DNA of 64,000 bases. Source: Sepioteuthis lessoniana (Eukaryota; Mollusca; Cephalopoda; Myopsida; Loliginidae). Position numbers and translations under genes: made by a program. Under the pieces are notes generated by a model. The model searched no databases. It was not told where the DNA came from and saw nothing but the letters and a program-made list of their open reading frames with translations. Where the stretch lies: assembly GCA_963585895.1 (NCBI GenBank), contig CAUZXS010004338.1:12501-76500 (forward strand), in the 5' to 3' direction. Below are positions 18,790-30,344 of the stretch, in pieces; the first letter of the stretch is position 1, and each line of letters starts with the position of its first letter.

Positions 18790-20340
18790 GCAGGAATATC
18801 AGCTAGATACTTCTGCAGACGCAGCTTTGCGACCTGGGATGTCCTGCTGCCGTCACAAGAATTAGCGACAAAGCTAGCCGGGAAAAGTCATCAAGTGGCA
18901 CGGCACACGGTGACAACTCTTTTACCATGTGTCTAAACAGAGGGGGTTTCAGGCAATACCTCATACATTCGATTACGAGGACCAAATGATGATGATAGTG
19001 GTCGAGGGCAGGAGGCCTCAATGCTGGCATTGTAAGCAGCTGGGCCACTTTTCTAGATCCTGCCCTCAAAAAACCACCAATAATAACAACACAACAGTAA
19101 TAGCATCATCAGCATCAACAACAGCAACCGCATCATCAGCATCAACAACAGCAACAACAATAACAACGACAAACACAACGCTAACCTCAAAAGCTACTAT
19201 TCCAGCTTCTACTCTAGCAACAACAAATACACAAAGTACAGAAACTGGGGACCACCCCAATAATAAGGAGGAGGAGGAGGAGGAAGAGGAAGGGTGGACC
19301 CAGGTAACACGGGTCAAGAAAAAGTCCCTTAGAAAAGCCCCAAAATCACCTGAAAATCAATCCCCCGATAAAACGAGGAAAAATAAGCGTTCAGAGGAGG
19401 AAAAAGAAAAAGAAAATTCCAATACAAAAACAGAGAAAAAAATTGTTTCTACTACAAAAATAGAGAAAAGAAAAAAGAAAAAAAACAAATGTACCGAAAG
19501 TATCGCATGAGGAAATGGATACATCAACAAATCTAAAGAGAAGGAGGACCAGCGGAGATTCTATAACAGAAGGAGAGAAAAAGAAAAAACAGTGTAAAAA
19601 CAAAAACATGCCACCAAAGACAATTCCATAACCGCAACAAAAACAACGACCCCAGCGCCCTGCGCAAATTGTACCAATACCACCTTCACGTGCCACACCA
19701 TCTCATTCCTCTGAAACCCTCCAAACGCCCGTCAACTCAACGCTGTCCCCCCCCTCACTTCTCTCATCCCCCCAAACTGTTCTCCAGGTCTCTTCCTGAG
19801 AGAAGACACCATCGACCCACAGAAATCCCCAAAACACCGCAAAGAGCCAAGTCGGTCTCGAAGGAAGTCCAACAAGCACTGAACGAAATTTATTTTTGCT
19901 CTGACATTGATCAACCGAACATCGATCACCAAATTAAAAAATCACTTATGCCATAATTGTCATAAAAATCTGTCAACAATAAAATGATATCAAATCCGTA
20001 TTTGTTTAGGGGTGCACCCATGGTGACCATCTTTGTTCGTCTAGCTAGCAACCGAACGAAAGAACTTTGGAAATTTATCGAGGAAGCTAGTCGGGCGGAC
20101 ATGAAGCTGGCAGAAATGGAGTACCCCTCGCTGAAAAAAATGTTAACTCACTGTGCGGGCAGGGTCTCGATTTACGTTCACCCGAGTTTCTATAGGTCCC
20201 TAAAGCTGAGGTATCCCCTAAATATCGGAGGAATTTCCAAAGATGGGCGAGTTACTACTGAACTCGGCTTTGGGTCCCTGCGTCAAGCCGTCGGCATCCT
20301 CACCCCGGAGGATTTCCGGACCGTAGTCGACACTGAGTAA
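18790..20340 (+). pseudogene. LINE copy 3 ORF1: zinc-knuckle protein, fragmented
   Basis: Recognisable blocks are FATWDVLLPSQE (near 18826-18860, equivalent to AFWDVLLPTEEE of copy 2) and a CCHC knuckle CWHCKQLGHFSRSC (19021-19062). A Thr/Ala/Asn-rich repetitive linker (CAACAACAA-type codons) follows, then an acidic Glu tract near 19268-19291 and a Lys-rich segment. The conserved C-terminal domain is at 19984-20340, ending with GILTPEDF. Compared with copy 2 the linker is expanded by simple repeats. Several frame breaks separate the blocks. Confidence 0.75.
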
Positions 20341-20354
20341 GGTAAGTGGGTCTG

Positions 20355-22750
20355 ATGACTTTAAACCTTGCCACTTTGAATGTGAGGGGACTGAGGGATT
20401 CAAGCAAGTGTGCGCGCTTGCTTGCTGAACTCAAGAACCTCATTCTGATTGTCACTGCAGTGCAAGAGACTCACTTCGTTTGCGCTGCGGACTGTCGGGT
20501 GCTGGAGAAGACTTTAACGTTTTCTCAGCATACGGCAGCCGCACCAGGGTTGGGGTCTCTTTGCTAGTTGGATGCAGCCTTGATGCAGATGTTAACGTTG
20601 TTTTTGCAGATGACGCGGCCGACTGGTTGTGGTTTATGCGCCCACTATCGCTGCGGAGAGGGCTTCATTTTTTCGTCGGTTGGCGCCGTTCCTGGACGAT
20701 TCGAAGCGGCCAGTCTTAATGGGTGATTGGAATGCGATCCTTGATCCCAAGATAGATAAGGTTGGGTGGGGAGCTAGTAGGGTGGGAAGGTGTGAAATCA
20801 GCCTTGTCGGCCTTAGTTGTCCCACGTTCCACTTGATAGCGTGGACTGACCATAAACTTGTTAGGGTCAGACTGCGGCCTAGTCTAGCCGACTACTGGAA
20901 GTTCAATACCTCCTTACTGAAGATACGGGATTTCCGGGACCGGCCGGAATCCCTAATTAAGCGGGCGTTAGTGGGGGCGCTTACCGGGAATAGGTGGCTG
21001 GTTTCTCTTAAACATAGAATTAGAGATTTCGCCACCAAGTACGGTCGACAGCTCAACCTAGATAAGACCAGGGAGGCGAAATCTATAGAAGATAGACTTT
21101 CTCGGGTGGTGGCTGGGGGGACTCCCTAACTGTAGAACTAGCTAGGAGGGACCTTGAGCGTAAGACTAGCCAGCGCTACAAGAGATTCGTAGTTAGATCT
21201 AGGTTAAAAAGAGTTCTCAACGAAGTTGTGAAATCCAACGCGTCTGCGCGTGAGGAAGAATTGCGAAGATTTCCCCATCGGTATATCGATTCCGTCAAAT
21301 CCCCGGATTGGCGCGAGCTGCGAACGAATCGTGAGATACGTGATGGCTTTCGGACGCACTTTCGTGATCGCTTTACCCGCTGTCCTGATCTCCCGCTTCA
21401 GGAGTGTCGCAGCTATCTTGCCGACTTCCCCCGCGTTGGGGCGGTCGTAGCGGCTAGTTGTGAGTGTGTGATTACTGAATGCGAAGTCTGTAATGCGTTG
21501 AAGCAAGTCGGCCTCAACAAATGGCCAGGACCAGATGGCTTACCCTACGAAGTGTACTTGAGGCTGCCGCACATGTTTGTGTCTATTCTAACGGATATGT
21601 TCAACCATTGGTTCGCCCAGGGTGCCATCCATGGTAGCGTTAACAAGAGCGTGATCACATTGCTGAAGAAAGGTGACAGGCATGTTTGGGAGGGATTAGA
21701 TGACTACAGACACATAACTCTGCTTAACACAGAGTTAAAGATTTTGGCTATGGTCTTAGCGAATCGTTTACAGGTTGTCATTAGCGATCTGATCGGCCCC
21801 GAGCAGACCTTCGCTATGAAGAGAAGAACAATCCAAGACAATCTGCACTTGATTCGCAAGGCCCTAGAGGGGATAGAAGACGGCACGGAAGCCGCGCTGG
21901 TCAGTTTATATCAGTCCAAGGCCTTCGATAGGGTTGACCATCGGTTCTTAGCGACTGTTTTGGAGACTATCGGATTTCAACCGGAGTTCCGCAAATGGAT
22001 TAGCATGATGTACCACAACCCTCAGGCAGTGGTACAGGTGAACGAAAGACGTTCGGAGGGTGTTTGCGATCGAGCGTTCGGTCCGGCAGGGCTGCCCCCT
22101 GTCTACTCTTCTCTATGTCCTCACTTTTGAGCCCCTCCTCCGTAGGCTTAGGGATGAGGGAGCAAATCCGGCCCTGCGCGGTGTCCCTTATGCTGGCCCT
22201 CTTACGTCAAGAGTTTCCGCGTTCGCTGATGATATCACAGTCTTCGTATCCCGCAGCCTGGATATAGAGACTGTGAAGAAGGCGGTTGGCGAGTACGAGC
22301 GGATTGCAGGAGCCAAGGTCAACTTTGACAAAAGCGAGGATTTGTGGCTCAGTGCTTGGAGGGTTAGCGATACTCTTTTAGTGCCCTTCCGCTGGAGTGA
22401 CGGACCCGTTCGCATCTTTGGGGTGTGGTTCGGGCGCGACCTCCAACTGGAGCGAAATTGGCCGAAAGTACAAGCTAAGGTGAATGCTTCGGTGGGAATC
22501 TGGCTTTCAAGGAGGTTGTCCTTAAAGGGTAAGGCAGAGGCGTGCACCGGGTACGTCTTCCCCTTGATCCTTTACCGATTGGGTGTACTTTCTCTGCCTA
22601 AGGTACATCGGCTGGCGCTTCAACGGTCCCTCTCCAGATTGCTTTGGGGGGGCCGAAGGCCGATGGTCCGTAGACAGGTCTGCATCCAACGTACGCACAA
22701 TGGGAGTCTGGGTATGCCTGATATGGAGAGCCACTGGCTTGCTGAACGCC
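20355..22750 (+). pseudogene. LINE copy 3 ORF2: endonuclease and RT, broken
   Basis: The endonuclease begins LNLATLNVRGL, with VQETHF near 20460 and GDWNAILDP near 20722. RT blocks include WPGPDGLPYEVYLRL (near 21522), an RQGCPLSTLLY block near 22083, FADD at 22222-22233 and KVNFDKSE. The main fragments are 20346-20567, 20629-21129, 21228-22130 and 22060-22791. Frameshifts occur near 20560, 21125 and 22085, and a segment of the endonuclease near 20760-20800 looks deleted. It cannot encode a working protein as it stands. Confidence 0.8.
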
Positions 22751-22905
22751 GACCTGATATTACGCGCAAACATTACATCGGCTGGGGTTAATGATAATGG
22801 TGTGTTGTCGTTCGGCATAATTTTATATGCCTGAAGGAACTTTTGTAGGGCTTTTCCTGTGGGTGTACCTCGAGCTTTCTTCGGGGCTCTTTGCAGCGTA
22901 TCCAC
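22750..22905 (-). pseudogene. Gypsy integrase C-terminal fragment
   Basis: The frame reads KKARGTPTGKALQKFLQAYK then TPADVMFARNIRSAFSK, the usual end of a Gypsy integrase core. It then runs without a break into antisense LINE copy 3 sequence, so the junction lies at about 22745-22755. Confidence 0.7.
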
Positions 22906-23271
22906 GAAGCTCTCGGCCTATCCGTTGGACCTTGGGCGATATGGGGCGATCGTGATATGATTGATCTGGAAGGTCACACAAAAATCCTTAAAGTCACTGA
23001 GCGTAAATTGTGTCACATTGTCGGACACTAGACAATCAACTACCCCAAATCTGGCGAACAATTCATGAAGGAAATTGATTGTAACTTCTGTTGTGGGATT
23101 TCTACATCTAAGGACTTCGAGCCATTTCGAAAAACTATCTAATATAGTAGAGTCCGTCTAGCTAGCCTGCAAAATCTACAAGCATTTGGGACCAAGGTCG
23201 GTCCATTTTATGCCAAGGACTCTATTTGATTGGAGGTGTCTTAGCTGCTAAGGCACAGCCTTTACAGGATT

Positions 23272-23975
23272 TTACGATGTTTTCGATATCCTTATCCATG
23301 TCGGCCAGTACACATAACTGCGCATAAGACTTTTCATCTTTGTAATCCCTGGATGGCCAACATGAAAATCTTTCTGGATTCTCCTTTGTAGTGTTGTGGG
23401 AATGACGACTCGCTCACTATATAGCAGTACTTTGTCGCATAGGGAGAAAATATCTGAAGTCTGTTGGTCCTTTTCATAAATTTTGGCTTTGGTTTGCCTG
23501 ATAAACTCATCGTTTAGAGCTTCTTGTTTGATTTGGTCGAAAGTTCCCTTACTGTATTGCATAATGTGGTTTGAAATTCTCCGTCTGTTCGAAGAAAATC
23601 AATCGCAGTATCTTCAAGTGGTTCCCTGTGTTTCGGGATTAATCTAGACAGTCCAGCGGCACGACAGAATTTTTTAAACGGTATGAACTCCATTTTAAAG
23701 TCATAATTTAAGAGGATTGTTCCCCATCTCCACAATCTATTTGCTGTATGCACAGACCTTTTTTTAGAACCGAAGATGGTAAATAATGGTTTATTGCCCG
23801 TCTGCAATGTAAAGTGTCTAACGTGAATGTACCGGTGAAACTTCGTTACTGCGAAAATAATCCCTAACGACTCCTTCTCAATTTGGGAGTAGTTTTTTTT
23901 TCGGTAAGAAAAAGGGTTCTCGACACTTGAGCAACTGGTTTGTGAAATCCATCTGACATCTTGTGCAGAATACAT
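23272..23975 (-). pseudogene. Gypsy RNase H and integrase zinc domain relic
   Basis: RNase H-like text (YSQIEKESLGIIFAVTKFHR; QTGNKPLFTIFGSKK) is at 23975-23700. It is followed by RRIQKDFHVGHPGITKMKSL (near 23355), the integrase N-terminal HX3H region. The frame changes near 23540. The integrase core is eroded between 23270 and 22910. Confidence 0.65.
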
Positions 23976-24343
23976 GCTCCAATGTCATACGAGCTGGCGT
24001 CGCTGGCAACAATAATATCCACGTCTGGGTAATTGTGGGAGAGAAACTAATCCGACGTCAAGACTTCTTTAATTTTGACAAATGCTTCCTGGCATTCAGG
24101 TTTCCACTCCCAGTCCTTGTCTTTTTTTTTCCAGAAGTTCTTTTAAAGGAGCACGTAAGTTGTGCATATTAAGTATAAGCACTTGGTAGTAGTCGGCCAG
24201 TCCTAAAATCCTTTGTAAGGAAAAAACGTTTTCGGGAGCCGGCATATCTTTGATTGCGGTAGCCCGTTTTGGGTCTGGCCTTCTGCCATCTTTGTCGGTA
24301 ATGTGCCCTCAGTATCTAATCTCCATAAAGAAGTCGCATTAGG

Positions 24344-24628
24344 AGGTGCCCGTGGTGTAATTGTTATCGTCGTAGGAAATGGACACGAGTTCAAATCCTG
24401 GACGAGACCGGTTGCATTTCACATAGCACTAATACCCTTGGGAAAGGTATGAATCCAATTATTCTCCCTCCAGCTATGGGTAAATAGTAGGACAGACTGA
24501 GTTCTTCTGCCTTGGTGAGGCAACTAGTCTAGGAGAAGGAAAACTCTGAATTCAAACCTGTTAAACTCCGCTTAAAAAATTGACCTTGTGTCATATCATG
24601 CCCGAGCGGGGGGGTTGGTAAATATGAT
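24344..24628 (+). mobile_element. tRNA-derived SINE with 17-bp target-site duplication
   Basis: The head GTGGTGTAATTGTTATCGTCG plus the B box GAGTTCAAATCC resembles tRNA-Gln. The body contains AATACCCTTGGGAAAGGTAT and CAGCTATGGGTAAATAGTA, shared with the SINE at 62601-62846. It is flanked by AAAGAAGTCGCATTAGG (24327-24343) and AAAGATGTCGCATTTGG (24629-24645), two mismatches in 17. Its 3' tail differs from the other SINEs: it lacks the ATAACCT...GGTTGATATG block. It disrupts the decayed Gypsy element. Confidence 0.85.
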
Positions 24629-24701
24629 AAAGATGTCGCATTTGGATTCTTTCAATTTGAAACAGTATTCTTGAGAAGACTTTGTGAGCATGTTCCTTGC
24701 G

Positions 24702-25241
24702 TTATTCTACAGTTTGACTGTTCATTAAAATATCGTCCAAATATGCAATCACGAAGTCAAGGTCGCTCAGCATAGTGTCCATTGCTCGTTGGAAGATTGC
24801 TGGTGCAACTTTGTCTCCGAATTCGTACAACTCACAATGGGTGTTGATACAGATTAACTTAGAACATTTTCCTTCGTCGTATTTGAACATACGCGTCACT
24901 GAGGTCGAGTTTTGAAAAAATATTCATCCATTTAGTTTCATGAAAATTTCTTCTGGGTTTCGTAAAGGATAGTGATAGACTTTGAGTGCAGCGTTAAGTC
25001 TCGTCGAGAAGTCGGCGCAGACCCAGATCTCCTTTGACTTCTTTTTCACATAGACGGTCGCTGAAACCCATTGACTGTACTCAATTTTCGACAAGACCCC
25101 GGTCCTTTCAAGTCTGTCGAGTTCTTCATTTACTAGTGGTAAAGAAGCAAAGGGCACATTTCTTTTTTTCTTAAACACTGGCTGGATATCATCTTTTAAC
25201 TCGAATTTTGCCGTCATCTTATTACACCGACCAAGGTCCAC
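24702..25241 (-). pseudogene. Gypsy reverse transcriptase relic
   Basis: Two fragments (25241-24924, 24899-24702) carry the RT N-terminal blocks (ELDRLERTGVLSKIEYSQW; CADFSTRLN) and the palm (PAIFQRAMDTML, FVIAYLDDILM). A frameshift near 24910 separates them. The palm aspartates are retained. Confidence 0.75.
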
Positions 25242-25316
25242 AGAAAAAACACCCGCAAAAGTTTCTTTTAAATCTTTTATTAAACTTTTCGCCTCAGTAG
25301 TCAGGCTTTCGAGTTT

Positions 25317-25583
25317 TTAGCAAAATAAGTTAATTGGCATGTCCCATGACTTAAATTTCTCCACCCAGTCGGTGCCGAATAAATTTTCAGTATTCTTTAA
25401 TACGAACGTTTTTAGTTTTAACAATCTTCCTTGAAAGGTTACATTTGTGGTAAGCTCTCCCTCAAACTTGATTTTTTCCCTTGACATAGACCAGGCCATT
25501 TTATCAGATCTTAGCAAGGTTGGTTTTCCCAACTTTTCCCAAGTGTGTAGATTTATGATTGTCAAATCTAACCCAGAATCCAA
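25317..25583 (-). pseudogene. Gypsy aspartic protease domain relic
   Basis: The frame contains LDSGLDLTIINLHTWEKLGKP, where DSG stands in the position of the catalytic DTG/DSG of retroviral-type proteases, and ends FGTDWVEKFKSWDMPINLF, as in K02A2.6-type Gypsy polyproteins. It is followed downstream by the RT fragments in the same element. Confidence 0.6.
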
Positions 25584-25895
25584 CAGTATTTTACATATTT
25601 ATTTAGGATTTGTACTTGCAGGTATTTCCTAATGTTTAACTCGTCTTGTTTATCTGATTTTCTGCTTTTAACGAAGCTATTAACCTTTTTCTTGACGCAG
25701 CTACAAGTTAGACACTTCTTATTCCGGTAAGGGCAATCCTTATACCAATGTAGTGACCCACGACCAGACTACGGGTTAGGGGGCAAGTTGTCTTGTTTCT
25801 TTCTGTATTTGTTTGATTTAGCGGGAGAATTAGATTGTTTTTTCTTTTGACGTACGCTTCTTATGTGTGCTATGCCAGATTCATCAATGTTTTTT

Positions 25896-26432
25896 TTAAT
25901 CTTGGCGTACGGTTACAAATCTCTGACAGTCTTCCGCTATTTGTTGGAGAGAAAGGTTTGACTCTTTTTCCAATGTATTCAGAACTCTATGTCTAATTTC
26001 AGCGTTTTTAGCTGAAACGAGTCCCTGAACATATATCAGACACTTGAAATTATTCACGCACAATTCTGATAGTTTAAAATCGTTGCAATACTTGTTTACG
26101 ACCGACACGAATGTCGTGTAATCTTCACTATCCTTTCTTGTTAAGTTCATATACGTCCATCTCTTATGAAAATGTGAAGTTTTAGGACTAGAAAGTTCTG
26201 TAAGAAGTTTAACTGCTTCGGTATATGTCAGTTCACTTGTTTTACTGGGTAAGATATAGTTCACAAATTTGGTGTGCTCCGTGGTACCTAATTTTCGAAG
26301 TAGTAGGCGAACTTTCTTAGAGTCGGCCCAATTCACGCAATTTGTGGCGTATAAACCCTCGAATCTTTTAAAATGCGAGACGAAAGTTATATCCTCGCCC
26401 GGAGAATATGTAAAATTGTCTCTTGCGCCCAA
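25896..26432 (-). pseudogene. Gypsy gag-like protein
   Basis: This 178-aa frame has gag features: WADSKKVRLLLRKLGTTEHTKF, YTEAVKLLTELSSPK, and QIAEDCQRFVTVRQD at the end. No zinc knuckle is in frame. Cys/His-bearing sequence follows further down the minus strand near 25700-25770 but is broken. It lies at the 5' end of the decayed Gypsy element. Confidence 0.6.
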
Positions 26433-26479
26433 GATCGTGTTTTGTGAGAACGCATTTTTGTTTTCACTAATTTGGCCCT

Positions 26480-26960
26480 TGTTTGTCAGTTCAAGCTACT
26501 TTCTTTGTTTTTGTTGAGTTTGAAGTAGAATTTCTTCGAGATTTTGTCTGATTAATATTCCAGTTAACCGTGTAGAAATTTGTGGAAGTTTGTAAGCTTT
26601 GTGTAATTATTTGATTATCAAAATAAAATTATATTTACTTCACGAGGAAATTCGTATATATTCTCCTTTTTCCCAAAAATTCTTGACATTTTTTGTCTTT
26701 TTTAAGATTAAATCGAAATAGAATCTAATTGTGGTTAAAAACCTTTATTTCTTTTTTCTTTTTTTTTTTTCTTTTTTTTTTCTTTTTTTTTTTTTTGGTT
26801 TGAAATAAAAAAAAAAACAAATAACTTTAATTTCTTACTTAATCAGGGGATCGGAAGTGCTTGTTTTAATAAAATAAATAAAAACTTCAATTTCTTTCTC
26901 ACTCAGGAATCACCAGTACTTTTTTTTTTAAGAACATGAATTCTCGCTATTTAGAGGCTT
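26480..26960. other. AT-rich sequence with pyrimidine tract
   Basis: A T/C-rich tract lies at about 26747-26797. The stretch between the Gypsy gag and the transposase fragment may include an eroded LTR, but I could not find a matching second copy. No gene is seen. Confidence 0.4.
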
Positions 26961-27410
26961 GCGTTCAATTTCAGTTTTCTGGATTGCCAAGTACTGTTGA
27001 GTAGAACAAACTGTGACACAATTAGAATGCCTGATGTTGAACCAATATTCACAATTTCCAGGTAGTCCAACAATGCAAACTTTAACAGTGGGCAATGATA
27101 GTGATGATGCTACAGAGAAGCAGTATTTTGACTTACTTTCTCGAGGAGGATTTACGGTTCCTTCAAGCCAAATGGCAGTGATTGTTTGTGCCTGTTTTGC
27201 TATAGTTGATTATGCAGATAAATTTATTGCAAGGCATAATCAATCCAGTAAAAGAGTCTGCTGAAAGAATTTTAGAAACTTATTCTCCAAAATATATTCT
27301 TAATTGAGAACAATGCACTGAAAACGGATTTAGATTTGCCGCAAAAATTGTTGTGTATGTTTTTACAACAGCAAACAAAAGCTTGTATTGGATGAAGTTG
27401 TAAAATATAC
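26960..27410 (+). pseudogene. P/THAP9-like transposase C-terminal fragment
   Basis: The open frame 27013-27264 contains YFDLLSRGGFTVPSSQMAVIVC and then FAIVDYADKFI, wording I associate with the C-terminal region of P-superfamily (THAP-type) transposases. Related text continues in other frames to about 27410. No THAP domain, catalytic region or terminal repeats are visible here. It is a guess from family memory; profile searches of the translation would settle it. Confidence 0.4.
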
Positions 27411-27736
27411 CGTAAAATTTTTTTTTTTAAAAAGGCAAAAGTCAAAAGAAAATTGATTTATAGAGAAATTGTTGATCAGTTTTTTTTACTAGTATTTGTT
27501 TTGTATTTCTGAAAAAGATTTTAATAACTATTTTTTTATTTTGGTTTGCAATCTTTTATTATTACATTTCCGAAGAAAAAAAACAGTTTGTGAGTGACAA
27601 TACCCACCTGCCGATCCCCACTATCTCAACCAACCACACTACTCATGGTCTTTAGAATCGTCTAGTGGTTTTTCTTATCTCCGGTCAAGGGTATTTCACA
27701 TTCCTTTACCAACACAACCGAGAGGGTGGAAGAAAA

Positions 27737-27764
27737 AAACAAACAAACAAACAAACAAACAAAC
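27737..27764. repeat. (AAAC)n microsatellite
   Basis: Seven tandem units of CAAA/AAAC. Confidence 0.9.
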
Positions 27765-27904
27765 ACGGGCTTGGATTAGCTCCAAGCGCAAGAGGGGGAA
27801 GTCTGTGACACTTTTGTGCATTCTGTGAGCTAACGCGAACGTGTACTTGAGCGGAAACTCTCACAAAGCCACAAGCTATGCTGACTTAAATTCTCGTGTT
27901 GGTC

Positions 27905-28090
27905 AACCCGGCATCTGTAGGTCAACAGGTCTTAGCAGTCACCTTTCTGACTTCTGTTGACTGGTCTCCTCTCTGCCCGACTCTCATCTTTTGACGGACC
28001 TGTTCTGTCGACTGGTCTCTGCTGCTCCCTTCTGCTGACTGTGTCCTTCTCTTGACTGACCTCTCCTGCCAACTGATCTCTCGGACCTTC
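27905..28090. repeat. Degenerate tandem repeat, TGACTGGTCTC-like units
   Basis: The sequence repeats variants of (T/C)TGACTGGTCTCTC-CTGCC about 7-8 times with a spacing of roughly 20-26 bases (for example GTTGACTGGTCTCCTC, GTCGACTGGTCTCTGC, CTTGACTGACCTCTCC, CCAACTGATCTCTCGG). Minus-strand open frames across it are artefacts. Confidence 0.6.
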
Positions 28091-28199
28091 CTTCCCTAGT
28101 CCTTCCGGTCTCGTGGGAGATCTCGCGCACATGCCCTTTGTGTGGATTTCGCGCCCAAACAGACAAAGGGATTTTCTGTCTGGCACCCACACACACAGA

Positions 28200-29540
28200 A
28201 GCGGATGCCACCCATGGTGTCACATGTGTCTATAAATAAAACAGGTCGTATAGACGATTGAAAATCATTAAAGTAAGTTAACTCTCGGCCGTTTATAATT
28301 CGTGGATTATTAAATCGTGTAAATATGCATTTTAATGTTGAAAGAAATAAAAATAACACCAGATAAATTCTACCAACATGATTATATAATTTTCTTTGTT
28401 CAATTTTTAAAGTCAATTCTCTTTTTAGGTTAATTTCATATGCGGCCATGGATGGTTGTTTTTCTTTCTTTCTTTACATTACTTCGGCCAGTTAGCTTTC
28501 ACTCTTGAAATATAACATGTCGGCAGAGCTAGGAATATGTTGACATTGATTGTTACTGGTCAATAATAAAGAAATGCATAAAAATTATCTAATGTAAGTT
28601 TTAAAAAATATAAATAAGCTGTTAGCAATGATATCGCAAATTAAATTTATCATTAAGATGTCTATACAATTTAATTATTGAATATCTTGTGAAACTGAGG
28701 GCAATATTTTCTGCAGAGATATCTTACTGAAATTAAATATCAGAAATTCATTAAATCTTCAGATCAGCTTAATTTTTCTTAGTGACATTCTCTAAGTTAG
28801 AACAAACAGAATCTTATTTCTTTTTTTTAAATTAAATGTTACAAAAGGAACAAAATTAAGGATAATCATCAAATATTTATGACTATACCCAAATCTTAAG
28901 ATATCTTTCTTTTACACTAGGAGAAATGTATAGCATATTTCAACTTAAATTCAGTTATGATATTAACTATAATAATATTAATAATTACCAGTAGGAGAGG
29001 AAACTCAAACTGATGGTAGTATATATTAGTTACACTGGCAAAGATTTGTTCATATTAGAAATGGGAATAAAGAAACGCACTGCAAGTAATTTGTGATTGA
29101 AATGCAATGAAATATTTGATAAAAGGAAAGAAAGCACATCTAGCTAGAATTATTGCACTTTAACGTTCAGTCAAATGACCCAACGGTTAACTCGAGACAG
29201 TATTCTTCGAAAAAGATTTGGGCCGTAAACAACAAACAAAAAGGAGTTACGGATACAAAGAAATAATAGAATTCGTTAGAATTCAAAAATAAAACAGTCT
29301 TGCAGGTTCTAAAAGGTCCTTTAAAAAATGGAAGTCTTCACGACTATAGAATCTTCAGTTGAACAACAGCAGCAGCAATTGTAATTAATAAAAAATGTAT
29401 TGAGACTGATTTCAGGAATTTGCTTCTTAGAAAGTTCCTTTATGAAGAGGGAAGAACTCCTACCAGCCTCGTGTTCAGCACTCAGAATTTTTGTATTCAC
29501 AACATAACAATTCAACGGTAAAAAGCTTGAAAGAATTGCC
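28200..29540. other. AT-rich non-coding sequence
   Basis: I see no gene, no clear repeat family and no conserved domain in any frame. Short open frames have low-complexity or random composition. Confidence 0.5.
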
Positions 29541-29544
29541 TCCA

Positions 29545-29735
29545 TTCAGCAATTATAATATTTCCTTTCGAATAGGAGACTCAGCAATTGAATTTGAAAC
29601 TCGATAAAATTTCCTCAGGTCAGCAATTAAAAATACCACCTTTTGACTAGAAGATTCAGTAATTGATAAAGGATATCTGATATAATTCCATCAGGCTCTC
29701 AGTCAGCCATTAGAAATTTTACTATTCAGAGAAAA
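29545..29735. repeat. Imperfect tandem repeat, about 80-bp period
   Basis: The motif CAGCAATTA..A followed ~25 bases later by (G/A)AGA(C/T)TCAG.AATTGA recurs about three times: near 29548 and 29581, near 29622 and 29660, and in decayed form near 29703. Confidence 0.5.
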
Positions 29736-29923
29736 ATTTCTTCCCACCACATGATTTTAAGTCGTCAAGCATGGAGCTCAGTTTTGAGCGGTCCACTCCC
29801 TCCAAAATCTTCTCCAAAAAGCGCCGTTTTCTATTTCCTGCTTCAACGTCAAAAACAGTGTTAGTTCTGGTCACGTCACTAATCCACTTCCTCCAATGAA
29901 GGCGAAAAAAATCCCGTCAACAC

Positions 29924-29996
29924 AAACCTCTATCATTCAAAAAATTAATTTCGACACCAAAACCTCTATCATTCAAAAAATTAATTTCGACACCAA
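29924..29996. repeat. Two direct copies of a 36-bp unit
   Basis: The stretch AACCTCTATCATTC...TTTCGACACC occurs twice in tandem, with near-perfect identity. Confidence 0.85.
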
Positions 29997-30014
29997 AAAC
30001 CCAAAAAATAGTAT

Positions 30015-30165
30015 TTGATGCCACCTTGCATAACACTCAGCATTATAAGGTGTGGATCAAGGGTAAAGCGGAGCAATCCCTGGAATGGAGTAGCACCCAA
30101 CCCTACACCTTGGTGTAGTAGCTATTGAAGAGGGAGTCTTTGGGTCACACTTGACTAAGGTCGCC
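30015..30165 (+). repeat. SINE-like fragment
   Basis: ACACTCAGCATTATAAGGT, GCGGAGCAATCC, GTAGCACCC and GTGTA.TAGCTATTGAA match the SINE body at 42352-42460. The tRNA-like head is not seen on the left. Confidence 0.65.
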
Positions 30166-30344
30166 AACTTTACTAACTATGATTGAATGTAATTTTTATA
30201 TATCTGAGCAGTTTGTTAAATCATGTCTGTAATATTATTGTATCAATATTATTGTATCGTTTTGCAACTTGTTTTGAAATAAATCTTGCCCCTAGATGTG
30301 TATATGTTTAAATATGATATACATACACACGAATTTGAATAGAC

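Larger units (their letters stand above)
18440..22750 (+). mobile_element. Tx1-like LINE, diverged copy 3, truncated at the 3' end
   Basis: It has the same organisation as copies 1 and 2 but is clearly diverged: ORF1 (about 18480-20340), ORF2 starting near 20355, and RT with FADD in place of YADD. It ends inside the C-terminal part of ORF2 where minus-strand Gypsy sequence starts at about 22745. The microsatellite-like CAACAGCAACAA stretch of ORF1 and many frame breaks indicate an older copy or a different subfamily. Confidence 0.8.
22750..26480 (-). mobile_element. Decayed Ty3/Gypsy-type retrotransposon, second family
   Basis: From right to left on the minus strand: gag (26432-25896), protease (25583-25317), RT (25241-24702, with YLDD at 24732-24743), RNase H (23975-23514), the integrase zinc/core region (23562-23272) and the integrase C terminus (22905-22750). 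Every domain is interrupted. The wording (PAIFQRAMDTMLSDL, FAVTKFHRYIHVRHFTLQT, LTPADVMFARNIRS) matches common animal Gypsy elements and differs from LTR1. A SINE sits between RT and RNase H. I could not define LTRs; the 3' end joins LINE copy 3. Confidence 0.8.

Noticed and set aside
24360-24410. A functional tRNA gene at the SINE heads
   Set aside because: Only A- and B-box-like parts are present, stems do not pair properly, and flanking duplications show that it is a SINE.
27932-28449. Overlapping minus-strand frames of 79-117 aa
   Set aside because: They cover the degenerate tandem repeat and AT-rich DNA, disagree in frame, and show no domain.
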